Shown here: positions 50,973 through 62,300 of the stretch, one piece after another
Layout: each line of letters begins with the position of its first letter
Position numbering within the stretch: position 1 is the first letter of the stretch
Origin: Azadirachta indica
Lineage: Eukaryota > Streptophyta > Magnoliopsida > Sapindales > Meliaceae
Length of the DNA: 64,000 bases
Direction: 5' to 3'
NCBI GenBank assembly: GCA_022749755.1
Contig: CM040446.1
Coordinates: 10,502,367 to 10,566,366 of the forward strand
Program-made: the position numbers and the translations under genes
Notes under the pieces: generated by a model
What the model saw: the letters and a program-made list of their open reading frames with translations, nothing else
Databases searched by the model: none
What the model was told of the DNA's origin: nothing

Positions 50973-53090
50973 TGTCATTCGAACAAACTTTGGTAAATTC
51001 TAATTTATCAAATTTGTTAAAATAATTAGAAAAATATTTTTCTATCCGCAAATAATATCTTTAAGGGAGAAAAGATAAATCTTACCATAATTTTAATAAA
51101 GTAATATAGATAAATTTTTGTCTTATTCTATCACAATAAAATACTACAACATCTGTTCTTATGGTATTTATGGTATTTTGTGACTGTTGTATATGTTCTT
51201 AATTTTTTCTTGAATCACATAGAAGTGCATGAGCCTTTGTTTTAATATTTTTTTTCTTTCATCGTTTTTCAAGGGTTGAAAATGAGCTAATTATGAGCAA
51301 AATTTTATTTTTAAAAATATTAATTTTCAACCAATATTTTTATAATTTTCAAAATCATTATTTTTTAAATATTACACTATTACATGTACAATTTTACTGA
51401 TAAGTAGATCGAAAATCTATTAAAAATTAAGAGTCGAGATTATTGTAAGCCTGATATTTACAGAAATTTACACTCAGTTTAAGTGAAATTTATTTTTAAT
51501 TTAAGAAAAATTTACTGCAATACAATCATGGAGACTTAAGTTTTTTTTCTCTAATAAATTTTTTTTCTCTAATACTTTACTATTAAACTATTAGTAGACG
51601 ACTTCAAAATCTCTATTTTAAAAATATTATCAAATACATGGTTAGAATTCTAACAGGAGAAAAAGGAATGATTGAGAGAGAGAGAGAGAGAAGGATTGAT
51701 AAGCACCAAGAAAAAAAAAGAAAGAAAAGAAAATTAAACCTTTAGAATTCATAAAAGGAGAAGAGGATAAAGATGATATGATAGATGGGTACCATATATA
51801 AAAATGCTTATTGTCATATCTTGTTACCCCATTAGTATCATCATAGGCTGAATAAGTATGGAAAGAAAGAGAAATTAAAAGCAGTCTGCCCTTTTGATTT
51901 CCTGCTATCAATTAGAGATAGATACCCTTTTAAATTATTGAGTAATTGCAAAAAATATCTTCAAATTTGATGAGACTAAAGAGCATCTAGAGGGCCAACT
52001 TTTCATTAAAGCAGATTCACGTGATACTACTGTATGTATGTATAGTCCCATCTCATGGATGATGTAGAGCAGATATGAAATCAGATTGATTAGAGCTGAA
52101 TATACAACGATGTGTAGTAGGTTCATAAGATAATAATGGTTAACAGATAACGTTACAATATCATATATTGGGATCAATTTAATTTACCCAATTTATTATT
52201 ATATTGTAAGTAATCAGTCAAATTGTCACAATTACTCTAAATCTAAAGCATATGTATGTGTAGAGGAATTAAAGCACACCTTCTTTGATATTTGAAAAAT
52301 TAACGCACACAAATTTATTATTTAGTCAGTCTAATCTTCTTATGTCTATGATTATTATATATTAAATTATTACCAAAAAGTAGACAAAAAAAAAAGTTAA
52401 AAATATTTTAATATATCGGTTTATCCAAATTCATTTTAACATTTTAATTTAAATAATTATATTTATTTCAAATTTTTTATAATAATAAAATAAATAAAAC
52501 TTTTTAAATTTAACATTTTAGTATCTAATATATTATAAATAATATTATAATAGAGATTAAATTGTTAACTATTAAAAAACTATATGCTATTTTGCTATGT
52601 TATCAAAGTTTTTAAGGACCAAAAATGGCAGTATTGGAATAAATTAAACTAAATCAAATTAAGTTCCTATTTCTGCAAAACTAAGGGTATATAGCACACT
52701 ACATAAAATTGGTTGCGTGTATACTGCTTCATGGTAAGTGATAAAATACTTTACGTGCTTCAATATGTATGCATGTAATATAAAATAATATATCCACTGT
52801 AATTGTTAAATATCTCACGTTCCTCAAAGAAACATAGACACCTAGTATACGGCAATATGGTAATAAAAAAATGGAGCATCTTAATTAAGTATTACAAAAA
52901 AAGAAAAAGAAATCTCTAATAAATAGATAATATTAGTATATAGTATAGAAAAACTCTGATAAATATATCATATATAAATTAGTTTAAAACTTTTTTTATT
53001 TAGTGTTTTGGATCTTTTATTTTATCTATAATTAATTAGAATTCGTTTGTTATTGTGGTGCTTCTACTTTGTTTTAAGAACAAATTTAAA
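50973..53090. other. Gene-free AT-rich region
   Basis: No gene recognised. Contains a GA dinucleotide run (51674-51692). The minus-strand open frames at 51642-52177 are low-complexity or lack domains and were not accepted. Confidence 0.45.
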
Positions 53091-53091
53091 A

Positions 53092-53262
53092 ATCACCCAG
53101 GTCAGAGTCTGCTGGGTGGTAAAGAACTCTTCTTAGAGGTTCTGAGTCCCATACTCTATAAGCAGGTCACTTCTTGTGGCTACAATATACTGATATTTCT
53201 CATGTACTCTGTAAACTATATGTAGCTTGTATATGTAATATAAAAATAATTAAAGTGTTAAA
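53092..53262 (+). mobile_element. tRNA-derived SINE, second type
   Basis: GCTGGGTGGTAAAGAACTC resembles an A box and GGTTCTGAGTCCC a diverged B box about 30 bases on. The tail passes through TGTACTCTGTAAACTATATG to TTGTATATGTAATATAAAAA, like the T/A-rich 3' ends of plant Au-type SINEs. It sits about 110-280 bp upstream of the P450 start codon, within its promoter. Confidence 0.5.
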
Positions 53263-53296
53263 AGCTTACGATACCATCACCAATTTCATGTCAACT

Positions 53297-53312
53297 ATAT
53301 ATATATATTAAT
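53297..53312 (+). promoter_or_regulatory. TATA region of the P450 gene
   Basis: CTATATATATATATTAATT lies 62-77 bp upstream of the ATG at 53374. It is the only TATA-like run close to the gene and follows directly after the SINE-like insertion. Confidence 0.5.
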
Positions 53313-53373
53313 TCCTCTGAAACCAAAACCAAGCTGGCGTTGTATGATCACCAGGTTAACACAACAGCTAGCA

Positions 53374-55407
53374 ATGGAGGCCGAGGCTAGCAGTTCTCTT
53401 TCTTTTCTTGTTTTAGTCCTCTCAGGGCTGATAGCCTTAATCTTCTTCCTCTCAATTACAATCTTAACTCGCCGGCGGCAACAACTAAAATTGCCGCCAG
53501 GGCCCAATCCATGGCCAATCATTGGCAATCTCAACCTTATTGGGCCTCTCCCCCATCAATCTCTCCACAAACTAGCTCAAAAATACGGACCAATAATGCA
53601 ACTTAGATTTGGGTCTTTCCCTGTTGTCGTTGCTTCTTCTCCAGAAATGGCAAAACAATTTCTCAAAACACACGATCATATCTTCGCCTCTAGACCTCAA
53701 ACCGCAGCAGGCAAGCACACGACTTATAACTACTTGAATATTACATGGGCACCTTACGGACCATACTGGCGCCAGGGCCGTAAACTTTACCTCTCCGAGC
53801 TCTTTAGCTCGAGAAGGCTCGAGTCTTATGAATACATCCGTGTCGAGGAACTGCTTGCCTTTGTTTCTCGACTGCACGCTTTGTCTGAGAGTGGGAAACC
53901 CATTGCGCTTAAAGAACATCTCTCCCAGGTTACCCTTAGCATCATAAGCAGAATTGTGCTGGGGAAAAAGTACTTCAGCGAATCCAAGGAAGCTTCCATT
54001 GTAACGCTTGAAGAATTTCAGGAGATGTTGGACGAGTTGTTCTTGCTGAATGGAGTGCTGAACGTTGGAGATTGGATTCCATGGCTGGATTTCTTGGACG
54101 TGCAAGGCTACGTAAAACGGATGAAGGCTTTGAAAAAGAGATTTGACAGATTTCATGACCATGTTTTTAATGAACACAGGGCTAAGAGGAAAGGGATCAT
54201 GGAGGATAATTTCGTGCCAAAGGACATGGTGGATTTGCTGTTGCAGATGGCTGATGATCCTGATCTTGATGTCAAACTCAATTATGATAGCGTCAAGGGA
54301 TTCACACAGGTAACCTTTAATTTCCTCAATTATGTTGAACTCAATTATGTAATAACACATGCAATATATTTTAGTCAAGTTGTTTTTATATGAAAGGATT
54401 TACTTGTATTAGTATCAATAAAAGGATTTTAATGATATTATATAATAAAATCATGTGGTATAATTTGAATTTTTTAGTTTATTATTATTCAAATTAAATT
54501 ATTATTATTATTTTAAAATAAAAGTTTATTTGTGATCCAATATCTTATTAATTGAATGTGTATATAAAGCGAATCATGACATTGAAATCTCAACATTTAT
54601 AGTGGGTTATGTACAAATCAACCTCTTAGATTCACTTCCCAAAAATATGAATTAAGCATATCAATTCAAAAAAAAGAGAGACTAATCGATACTGGAATAA
54701 CCTTATCTCTTCAGCCAACTATATATATCATTGATCAATTGCATTTGGCTTTGATCTCTCCATTCATTCATGATTAGGATCTGATTGCTGGAGGAACAGA
54801 CACGTCAGCAACAACAGTAGAATGGGCCATGTCTGAACTGATGAAACGGCCCCATCTTATCAACAAGGCAACTGAAGAACTGGACAGAGTAATCGGAAGA
54901 GAGCGATGGGTTAAAGAGAAAGACATCCAACAACTTCCTTACATCGACGCAATCATAAAAGAAACGATGAGAAAACACCCAGTTGCTGTCCTGCTAGCCC
55001 CCCACTTGGCCCTGGAAGACTGCACTGTCGCCGGTTTCAACATCCGTAAGGGCACCAGAATCTTCATAAACACCTGGAGCATCGGCAGAGACCCTTCAGT
55101 CTGGAACGATCCTGAAGAGTTTCGCCCCGAGAGGTTTTTACAGAACAAGTCGGTTGATGTTAAGGGGCAGAGTTTTGAGCTGCTGCCTTTCGGTTCTGGA
55201 AGGAGAATGTGTCCTGGTTATAGCCTTGGATTGAAGATGATAAGTTCTACGTTGGCTAACATGTTGCAAGGCTTTAATTGGAGCTTGCCGATGGGTGTGA
55301 AAGCTGAAGATGTTAGTATGGAGGAAGTTTATGGATTAGCGACGCCCAGAAAGTTTCCGCTTGTTGCTCTTTTGGAGCCACGGCTACCACTCCATCTTTA
55401 TAAGTAA
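53374..55407 (+). CDS. Cytochrome P450, CYP71 clan, CYP92A-like
   Basis: Two exons (53374-54309 and 54778-55407) joined in phase 0 give 521 residues, normal for a microsomal plant P450. An N-terminal membrane anchor (about 10-30) precedes the Pro-rich hinge LPPGPNPWPIIGNL. Also seen are the C-helix WRQGRK, the I-helix AGGTDTS (316-322), the K-helix E374-x-x-R377, the PERF motif (429-432) and the heme loop FGSGRRMCPG with Cys457 as ligand. VKGFTQDLIAGG at the splice site, VSMEEVYGLATPRKFPL and GYVKRMKALKKRFDRF fit CYP92A proteins. Such enzymes hydroxylate specialised metabolites on the ER surface with P450 reductase; the substrate is not readable. The ATG at 53374 is preferred to 53344, because the extra ten residues are polar and precede the anchor. 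Odd: residues 378-390 depart from the usual pattern (Lys378, Val383, His388 where Leu, Pro, Arg are normal). Confidence 0.92.
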
Positions 55408-56650
55408 TAATATTATGAATAATAAGTTCAGAATTTCGAGATTTTTAAACAGTTTTTCTGATTGTCGATGTGATATGAGTGTGAGGTGAGAAAAGAGTGG
55501 TGAGTTTGTAAAATGAGACAAAAAGGGTTGCTTAGATAATTAATATATGTTTATTTTTACATTTAATAAAAGTTTAATTTAGATTATTTCTAGTTAAATA
55601 TCTTTTAAAAAATATTTGGGATATTAATGTAATTAATGTTTAAATAATTAATACCATATTAGAAGAATTATATATATATATATATATATGATTCACATTT
55701 AGTTATTTATTTTAATTTGGATACCAAGTACAAAATTATTAATAAATGAATATAATTATGATATAATATATTCAAATTAATAAATTATTATATATGAAAT
55801 TAATGATCATAACTCGATAAATGTCAAGAACTAAGAATTATTTTACAAATTCTTGATTCATTATAATTAAGATCTCTTAACATACATGCATGTATTATGA
55901 ACTGATGGCTCAAAATTTATGTCAAAAATAAAACTTATGAAAGGTATATATGCATGATCAAGATAGCCCAATTTTCTAGTAGCAATGCCTTTGTCTGGAC
56001 TCTTTGGCACTTGATAATCAATGTAATCATTATTAGTTTCCAAGACTTTTTTCTTTTCTTTTTCCTTTTCCATTCAACTGGGGAACAGTCGCCTTGATTA
56101 TGAATTACTATTCATAGTACTTGACTTAATTTGCTTGTAAACAATCTCCTTCTCATTGTTGATCATGATACACCAAATTTCAACAATCAAAATCATTACT
56201 TTCCACAAAACAGAACTATTAAATCAAATTCAAACCTCCCACTGTCCATCTTATACACACATACAATCCACCCATGAATACATTTTCCATAACAAAAACA
56301 TATCTTCATTAAATAATAATCGCATTCAACTCGAAGATCAGCACTACATAACTTAATACCCATCAAACAAACACTAAAAACAACGTATTTTTTCACAAAA
56401 TAATCACCATTCAACTTAAAACCCACGAAATTTAGTTAATTATAGCACTTTTTTTCACAATGCTAACTCCTTTTATACACAAAACTTTGGGATTTTATGA
56501 GAATTGAGCGTATACTTGACTAGTTTATTATGCAATGTATAATTTTTTTAAAAAAAAAATTCAAATACTAACTCTTAATTAATAAAATCATATTTTATTA
56601 TGCAATGTCTAATTTAGTTTCTCACCATTATAAATAAGCAAACTCAAAAT
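55408..56650. other. Intergenic spacer 3' of the P450 gene
   Basis: AT-rich, with an AT run at 55671-55689. Open frames at 55867-56426 have no recognised domain and no sign of splicing. No gene called. Confidence 0.45.
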
Positions 56651-56689
56651 ACAAAATTAATCCCATTACTCCCTTAGCTATTAGAAATA

Positions 56690-58035
56690 TACTATTACCC
56701 CCTAAATTATCAGAAATACACTATTATACCCCTAACATTATCTTTTTTAAAAATTAAATCCTTTGTTAGTTAACTGGGTTAAATATAATAACACGTGAGT
56801 TCATAAAATTTATTTTATTAACTTAAATAATTCTAATAATTTCAAAAATACTTATAATTTATTAAAAAATAATGATTATATTTTTATATATAATAGTAAT
56901 TAATTAAAAAATTATTTTCTAACTCCTAATTGAAAATAAATATTAAAATAATAATATATAAATAAAATATATTTATACTACAATATTTATAATTCATAAA
57001 TAAATATTAATTTATAAATAAAAATATATTATAATACGATACTTATAATTATATATAACCATAACTATTGTACTATAATATAATTATAAACTTTTACAAC
57101 ATATTAAAAATTCAATATTGCATAGGTATTAAAAAAAATAAATAAAATAAATTATATATTTAATATTTCTTTAACTAAGCACTATTAAATAAGGATATAA
57201 TCGTTATTTTTAATAAATTGAATATTTCATAAGTATTTTCGAAAATATTAGCCAGGGCAATCAAATTAATGGGTCAAACTTTAAAATCTCACATGTCATT
57301 AATTCTTCTTCAGAATTTGAGACAATAATGAGTTTCATAACTAAAAAAATAATATTTTAAACTAAAAAAGTGGATTTCATAACTAAAAAAGACTTTAAAT
57401 TAAAATTTTTTATGAAAATGTAAAATATGTAGTAATATGATATATTATTATCATATCAATTTATATAAATAGATTGTATATATAATAGTTATGATATGAT
57501 ATTTTTTTTTTTATATATTGTTTTTCATATGTAATATTTTATTTATTTTAAAAATTATAAAATTGATCATTCAATGTTATTTAATATTTAGATAAATTTA
57601 TCATGTTTAAAAAATTTCAAAATTTAGATAATTTTTAGTCAAAGAATAATTTATAGTATTTTATTTAATATTTACTATAAAAAATTATTTACATATCACT
57701 ATAAAGAATAATTTATAAAAAATTATTTTATTTATTTTTTTTTGAAAAATATAAAATTGATCTTTTAATTTATGAATATTATGTTAAAAGTTATTTTCAA
57801 TTAGGAGTTGAAAATAATTTTTTAGTTAATAATTATTATATAGAGGTATAATTATTTTTTTAATAAATTAAAATTTTTATAAGTATTTTTAAAACTATTA
57901 GAACCGTTTAAATTAATATGCTAAATTTTAAAGACTCATATGTTATTATATTTAATTTTTTCAACTAACAAAAGAAAAATTCGAGATATTATGAAAACAA
58001 TAGGAAATATTAGGATATTAAATCAAACAAGATAA
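56690..58035. mobile_element. Long-TIR element, about 1.3 kb
   Basis: The left arm (56690-56945) is inverted in the right arm (57780-58035). Matching words in order include CCTTTGTTAGTT, AAATATAATAACA, AAAATACTTATAA, AAAAATTATTTTC and AACTCCTAATTGAAAATAA. Arms of about 250 bp flank a roughly 830-bp AT-rich centre with no coding frame. A partial third copy of the arm lies near 57225-57325. Exact ends and target duplication were not resolved. Probably a non-autonomous Mutator-like element. Confidence 0.7.
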
Positions 58036-58789
58036 TCGAGATATTATGAAAACAACAATAGATATCAAAGAATCATGTTAAACAATAGGGAAATCGAGAA
58101 TTTTTCATGTAATCCCAAACACGCACTTAAAGTTAACACTCTACCTATGATTAGCATGTATAAGCTAAGGCCAACCATAAGAAAAATATAACTAGTGCTT
58201 ACATTCATGATTGTCTATTGGTTACTTGGAGTTTAGTGGAATCTCCAAATTTAATAATACCCAAAAGAAAAAGTTAGTTAAATTAATTAATCATCCGATC
58301 TATGAAGTACTAATAGTTGTTTTAGAAAAATTAATTAATAATTAAACCCAATCATTCTGCATGACTCACTATGCTTAATTGTGTCATCTACCAATTAAAT
58401 TATTGCACATCATTTACATTAGGCTGCTTCTGCTACATAACTAGGATTAGGAAATGAGTTGGTGGGAGTCTCTTATCACTAATAGTATATCCGCGTTGTG
58501 TGTTTGTTCAAACTGCTTAGCTGTATTCGACAAAGTTTGAATGCTCCAAATCTAAGTAGGTGTATGTCCATACATATCTGAATTGGTCTTTTTCTTAATA
58601 AAAAAATAACAAAAATTAATAGAAAAAAAAAATCAAAATTCCTGTATTTGAAAGAATCAATTCAAGAAAATATTTCCTATCTTGCAATGAGAACCCACAA
58701 TATGCAATCCAATTAAGACTATTGACTATACATAATACATTATATCGGATGTATTTACATTAATTTTTCCAGGTTGTGAATAATTTTTG

Positions 58790-60482
58790 CTATGCATCCT
58801 TTGACTTTGAGTCGAAGCTATGGTTTAATTCTGAGTGTATCAGTTTAGGAGATTTGGGTGATCTCAAATTCTGACGATGAAGCTTGTGATTTTGGCGATG
58901 GTTGGAGTTATTCTTTTTAGCTGCTGTTGCTGATTCATTTTCCTCGAATTCCTGATCAGTTGGAACTGTGAACACAAAGGTACCAATGGAGATATCATCG
59001 AAGTCCTTGAGAGGTTCCAAGGTTGTGACAACTGTAGACATGGTGGGTCTCTGCTTAGGCCTGTGGCTCAGGCATTGGTAAGCCAATGCAGCCGCCTTTC
59101 GAGCCCCGGTTTCCGAGTACTGACCTTCGAGTCTCGGATCCATTATCCGGCTAAGCTTCCGGGGATCATTCAACATCGGCCTCGCCCATTCTACCAGGTT
59201 CTGTTCCCTTGGAGGACGGCTCTTTTCTACTGATCTCCTCCCTGTTAGAAGCTCCAGTAGTACCACTCCGAAGCTATAAACATCGCTCATTGCTGTCAAG
59301 TGACCTGATGATCGCGACCAAATCTCTTATTAGTATCATACATTTTGTACATAATAATCAAAACCAGAAGGGCTTAATAAGCTTATCTATTACTTCCTTA
59401 TAATGTATTAATTACCTGTCATGATGTACTCAGGAGCAGCGTAGCCTTGCGTGCCCATTACTCTTGTTGAAACATGTGTGTTATCTCCTTCTGGACCATC
59501 TTTTGCCAATCCAAAATCTGACAGTTTAGCTGTATAATCCTGTAAAACAGAAAGGATATATATTAATTAATATTACATCATTATCATTATCTTTATCTTT
59601 ATCATTATCATTAATTACTAGCAGAGATCAAGTACTTACCGAGTCTAACAAGATGTTTGAACCTTTGAAGTCCCTGTAAATAACAGGTTTTTCAGCTTGG
59701 TGAAGAAAGGCAAGACCCTTTGCGGCTCCAAGGGCAATCTTCATTCTCGTTGACCATGGTAACGATACAGAGTATCCTATAATTAATCATACAACGTAAG
59801 AATTAATTAACTGATCAAAAAAAATTAAAATAGTTAAGTAATTAATCAAGTTAATTAACTTACTTCTAAACAACTGGTTTTCCAAGCTGCCTCTTGGCAT
59901 ATATTCATATACCAGAAGCCGATGTTCTTCTTCGCAACAATACCCAATCAGCTTCACCAGATGTGGATGCCTCAATTGGCCGAGAAATATCACCTCAGTC
60001 TATCATTTAAGGAACAAAAATCAACAACTAATAACTAAAATGATCAGATAAATTAACTAAATTATATTAAATTGAATTGAATTACTCACCAACCACTCTC
60101 TGTGTCCTTGCAGACCCTCTAAATCCAAGAGCTTAACAGCAACAGGCTGAGCGTTCAACCCAGGCCTCAGCTTTTCATCTACGAAACCTTTGTGTACAGG
60201 TCCAAACCCGCCCTCGCCGAGAAAATTACTCGACGAGAAGCTCTGAGTTATCACTTTCAACTCCGCCAGAGTGAAAACGTGAAGGTTTGAACCGGCCAGA
60301 GATATAGAGAGATCCTCCGACAGCGTCGTCGAGCTGGGATTGCTCAAATCCAGAAGTGAAAGCCTCTGAAACGAGCTTTGCTTTGTAACGGCGGCCGCCT
60401 CTTTGTTCGGCTTGCATGGTTCCTCCTCCTCATTAACGCAACACATTGGAACTATCGATCTCCACGTAATTTTCACAGTCAT
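58790..60482 (-). CDS. Receptor-like cytoplasmic kinase VII, RIPK-like
   Basis: Five exons (60482-60090, 59999-59864, 59776-59640, 59539-59416, 59304-58790) join at GT-AG sites to 434 residues. The N-terminus has Cys14, Cys15 and Cys23, likely S-acylation sites for plasma-membrane attachment, and lacks the Gly2 needed for myristoylation. The kinase domain spans about 83-365: GEGGFGPV loop (89-96), Lys117 in VAVK, Asp212 in [11 protein letters not shown] at 230-232, activation segment with [15 protein letters not shown]. The segment [20 protein letters not shown] and the phrase [11 protein letters not shown] closely fit Arabidopsis RIPK (At2g05940 from memory), which phosphorylates RIN4 and RBOHD in immune signalling. 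This protein has both catalytic residues and should be active. A basic His/Asn/Lys-rich tail (about 390-434) is poorly conserved. Odd: Met in [10 protein letters not shown] where Lys is usual. Confidence 0.95.
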
Positions 60483-60644
60483 TGTTGTCGTTGACGAGAG
60501 ATTTCTTGAGATGAAAAATGAAATGAAAAGCTAAACAATCATACAAGAAAGACAAATATTCAAAGTATCACCAACTTCTGTTGAATCCGACGTAGAGAAA
60601 ATAGGCTTCCGGCTCCTTCTAATTTTTGTGAAACTTGCTTCTAA

Positions 60645-60665
60645 TCATTCTATATATATATTGGT
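60645..60665 (-). promoter_or_regulatory. TATA/CCAAT region of the kinase gene
   Basis: On the minus strand, AACCAATATATATATAGAAT lies about 165-180 bp upstream of the ATG and joins a CCAAT box to a TATATATA run. A reasonable core promoter, not proven. Confidence 0.5.
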
Positions 60666-60685
60666 TCAGCTATCAATAAGTATAT

Positions 60686-60730
60686 TAATATTATTATTAT
60701 TATTATTATTATTATCATCATCATCATTTG
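60686..60730. repeat. ATT/ATC trinucleotide microsatellite
   Basis: About nine ATT units followed by five ATC units, roughly 205-245 bp upstream of the kinase ATG, close to the predicted core promoter. Confidence 0.85.
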
Positions 60731-60839
60731 ATTAATAGGTAATGAGCTATAATTCCACGAAGTTGGTTTCGAGATGAAATGACATGTTTGCCCTCCCTTG
60801 ACTTTTTTTGCCTTATTGTCTTTTCTGTTCATAATATTT

Positions 60840-62300
60840 ATATATATTATTACGATGTAAAAACTTTTGGAGTTTCTCGAGTTCCCATGACGAGTTGTGG
60901 CTGATACAGCGACAGTGTTTTCCGAAAATAATTTTCATTTTTTAAATTTAAAAATTAATTAAAAAAAAGGAATGTTAGCTTTGCAAGCATCATTAAAACA
61001 GAGTACTTTTGATTTTTTAGTTTTCTAACTTCATCCATTAAATACTAAATTTTTACTTTATAATGTTATACAAATTTATAATGATTTGAAAGCATCAAAT
61101 ATGTTTCAAACTAGTTTAAACTACACCCAAAAGAGTTAAAATATGTTTAATTTATCATTTAAAATTTATTTTAAAAATTAATTTTAATAATTTATGTAAG
61201 CTGTTTTCAAATTTGAAAAGAATGAAATTAGTTGAAATGTTGGTTGACTTACCACACCCACACTTATAACTACGAGTTATTTGACGTAAGTCTCCTCCAA
61301 TTTCAATTTCATAACCAAATAATTTCAGATAGGATCAGATTGAATTATCAAATTATATAAAAATTTTGAAAAATAACATAACAAAGAGATAATAATGGCT
61401 TAATTATATTATTATGTGAAATATAAATTAACTTAAAATTTTTCACTGAACGCTCTGAGTTTAGAATTTATTGAAAAACTCTAATAATGTTTTTCTTCTT
61501 TTTCTGGAAGGGGAAGAAGAAGAAGAAGAAGAAGAGAGGCAATTTGGGCAAATCGGAAATACGGTCTTCAGAAATTGCTTGGGAAAAAAGTAGGTGTGCT
61601 TGCAGTATCGGGAAACCTTCTAGAAGCTCAGCTCAGCTCAGCTCAGCTCATATTCCTAACAATTTTTTCAAATAATAATTATAAATTAATAAATAATATG
61701 AAAGAAAAAATGACAAAATAAACCTCTATCCATGACGAAAGAACACCCAACTGACGACAGCCGCGTGATATGTGGACTTTTTGCGCTTACTGTGAATCGG
61801 ATGGCGATGAATCTTCCATACATACGCACTACCGTTGACCTCAATTGCTAATAGCCTAATACTAAACGAGAAAGTGGGTCCCTCGGCGGTAGGTGAGGGT
61901 TCTTGACAAATGATTATGATAATCAACACGTTTAAGTAAGTACGTGAACCTGAAACTTCAGACAAGTTTTGGTACAGCAACGTTCTTTACGTTCATGTTT
62001 GGTTGCATTACACAGGACTGAAATTAGAATAAAAAATGGTATCAGAATATCAGATAATGAATAGGAGAAAGATCTTCTGGAATAAATTTGTATTTGTATA
62101 TGTATTGGTCAATCGGAGGAGTAGGTAAGCGCGTGTGAGTGTGACACTGACACTTCATTAAGAAAGTCAAAGGGTATTATCGTAATTTTAGGTAGACAAT
62201 AACGACCGCGTGGTCAACTTTAACGGTAAAGATTATTTTGACTTGATCCGTCTTTGCTCTTGTAGCGCAAGATTTATTATTTATTATTTATTATTTATTT
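60840..62300. other. Upstream region of the kinase gene with repeats and defence-type boxes
   Basis: No gene was recognised. Contains a GAA run (61515-61534), a GCTCA pentanucleotide repeat (61627-61650) and a GC-richer patch (61700-62230). The latter includes TTGAC cores in both orientations (AAGTCAAAGG, TGGTCAACTTT, TTTTGACTTG near 62165-62245) of the W-box type. A low-complexity plus-strand open frame at 61487-61675 is a product of the GAA run. Confidence 0.4.

Noticed and set aside
53572..54378. 268-codon minus-strand frame opposite the P450
   Set aside because: It mirrors P450 exon 1 and reaches into the intron. No family resemblance.
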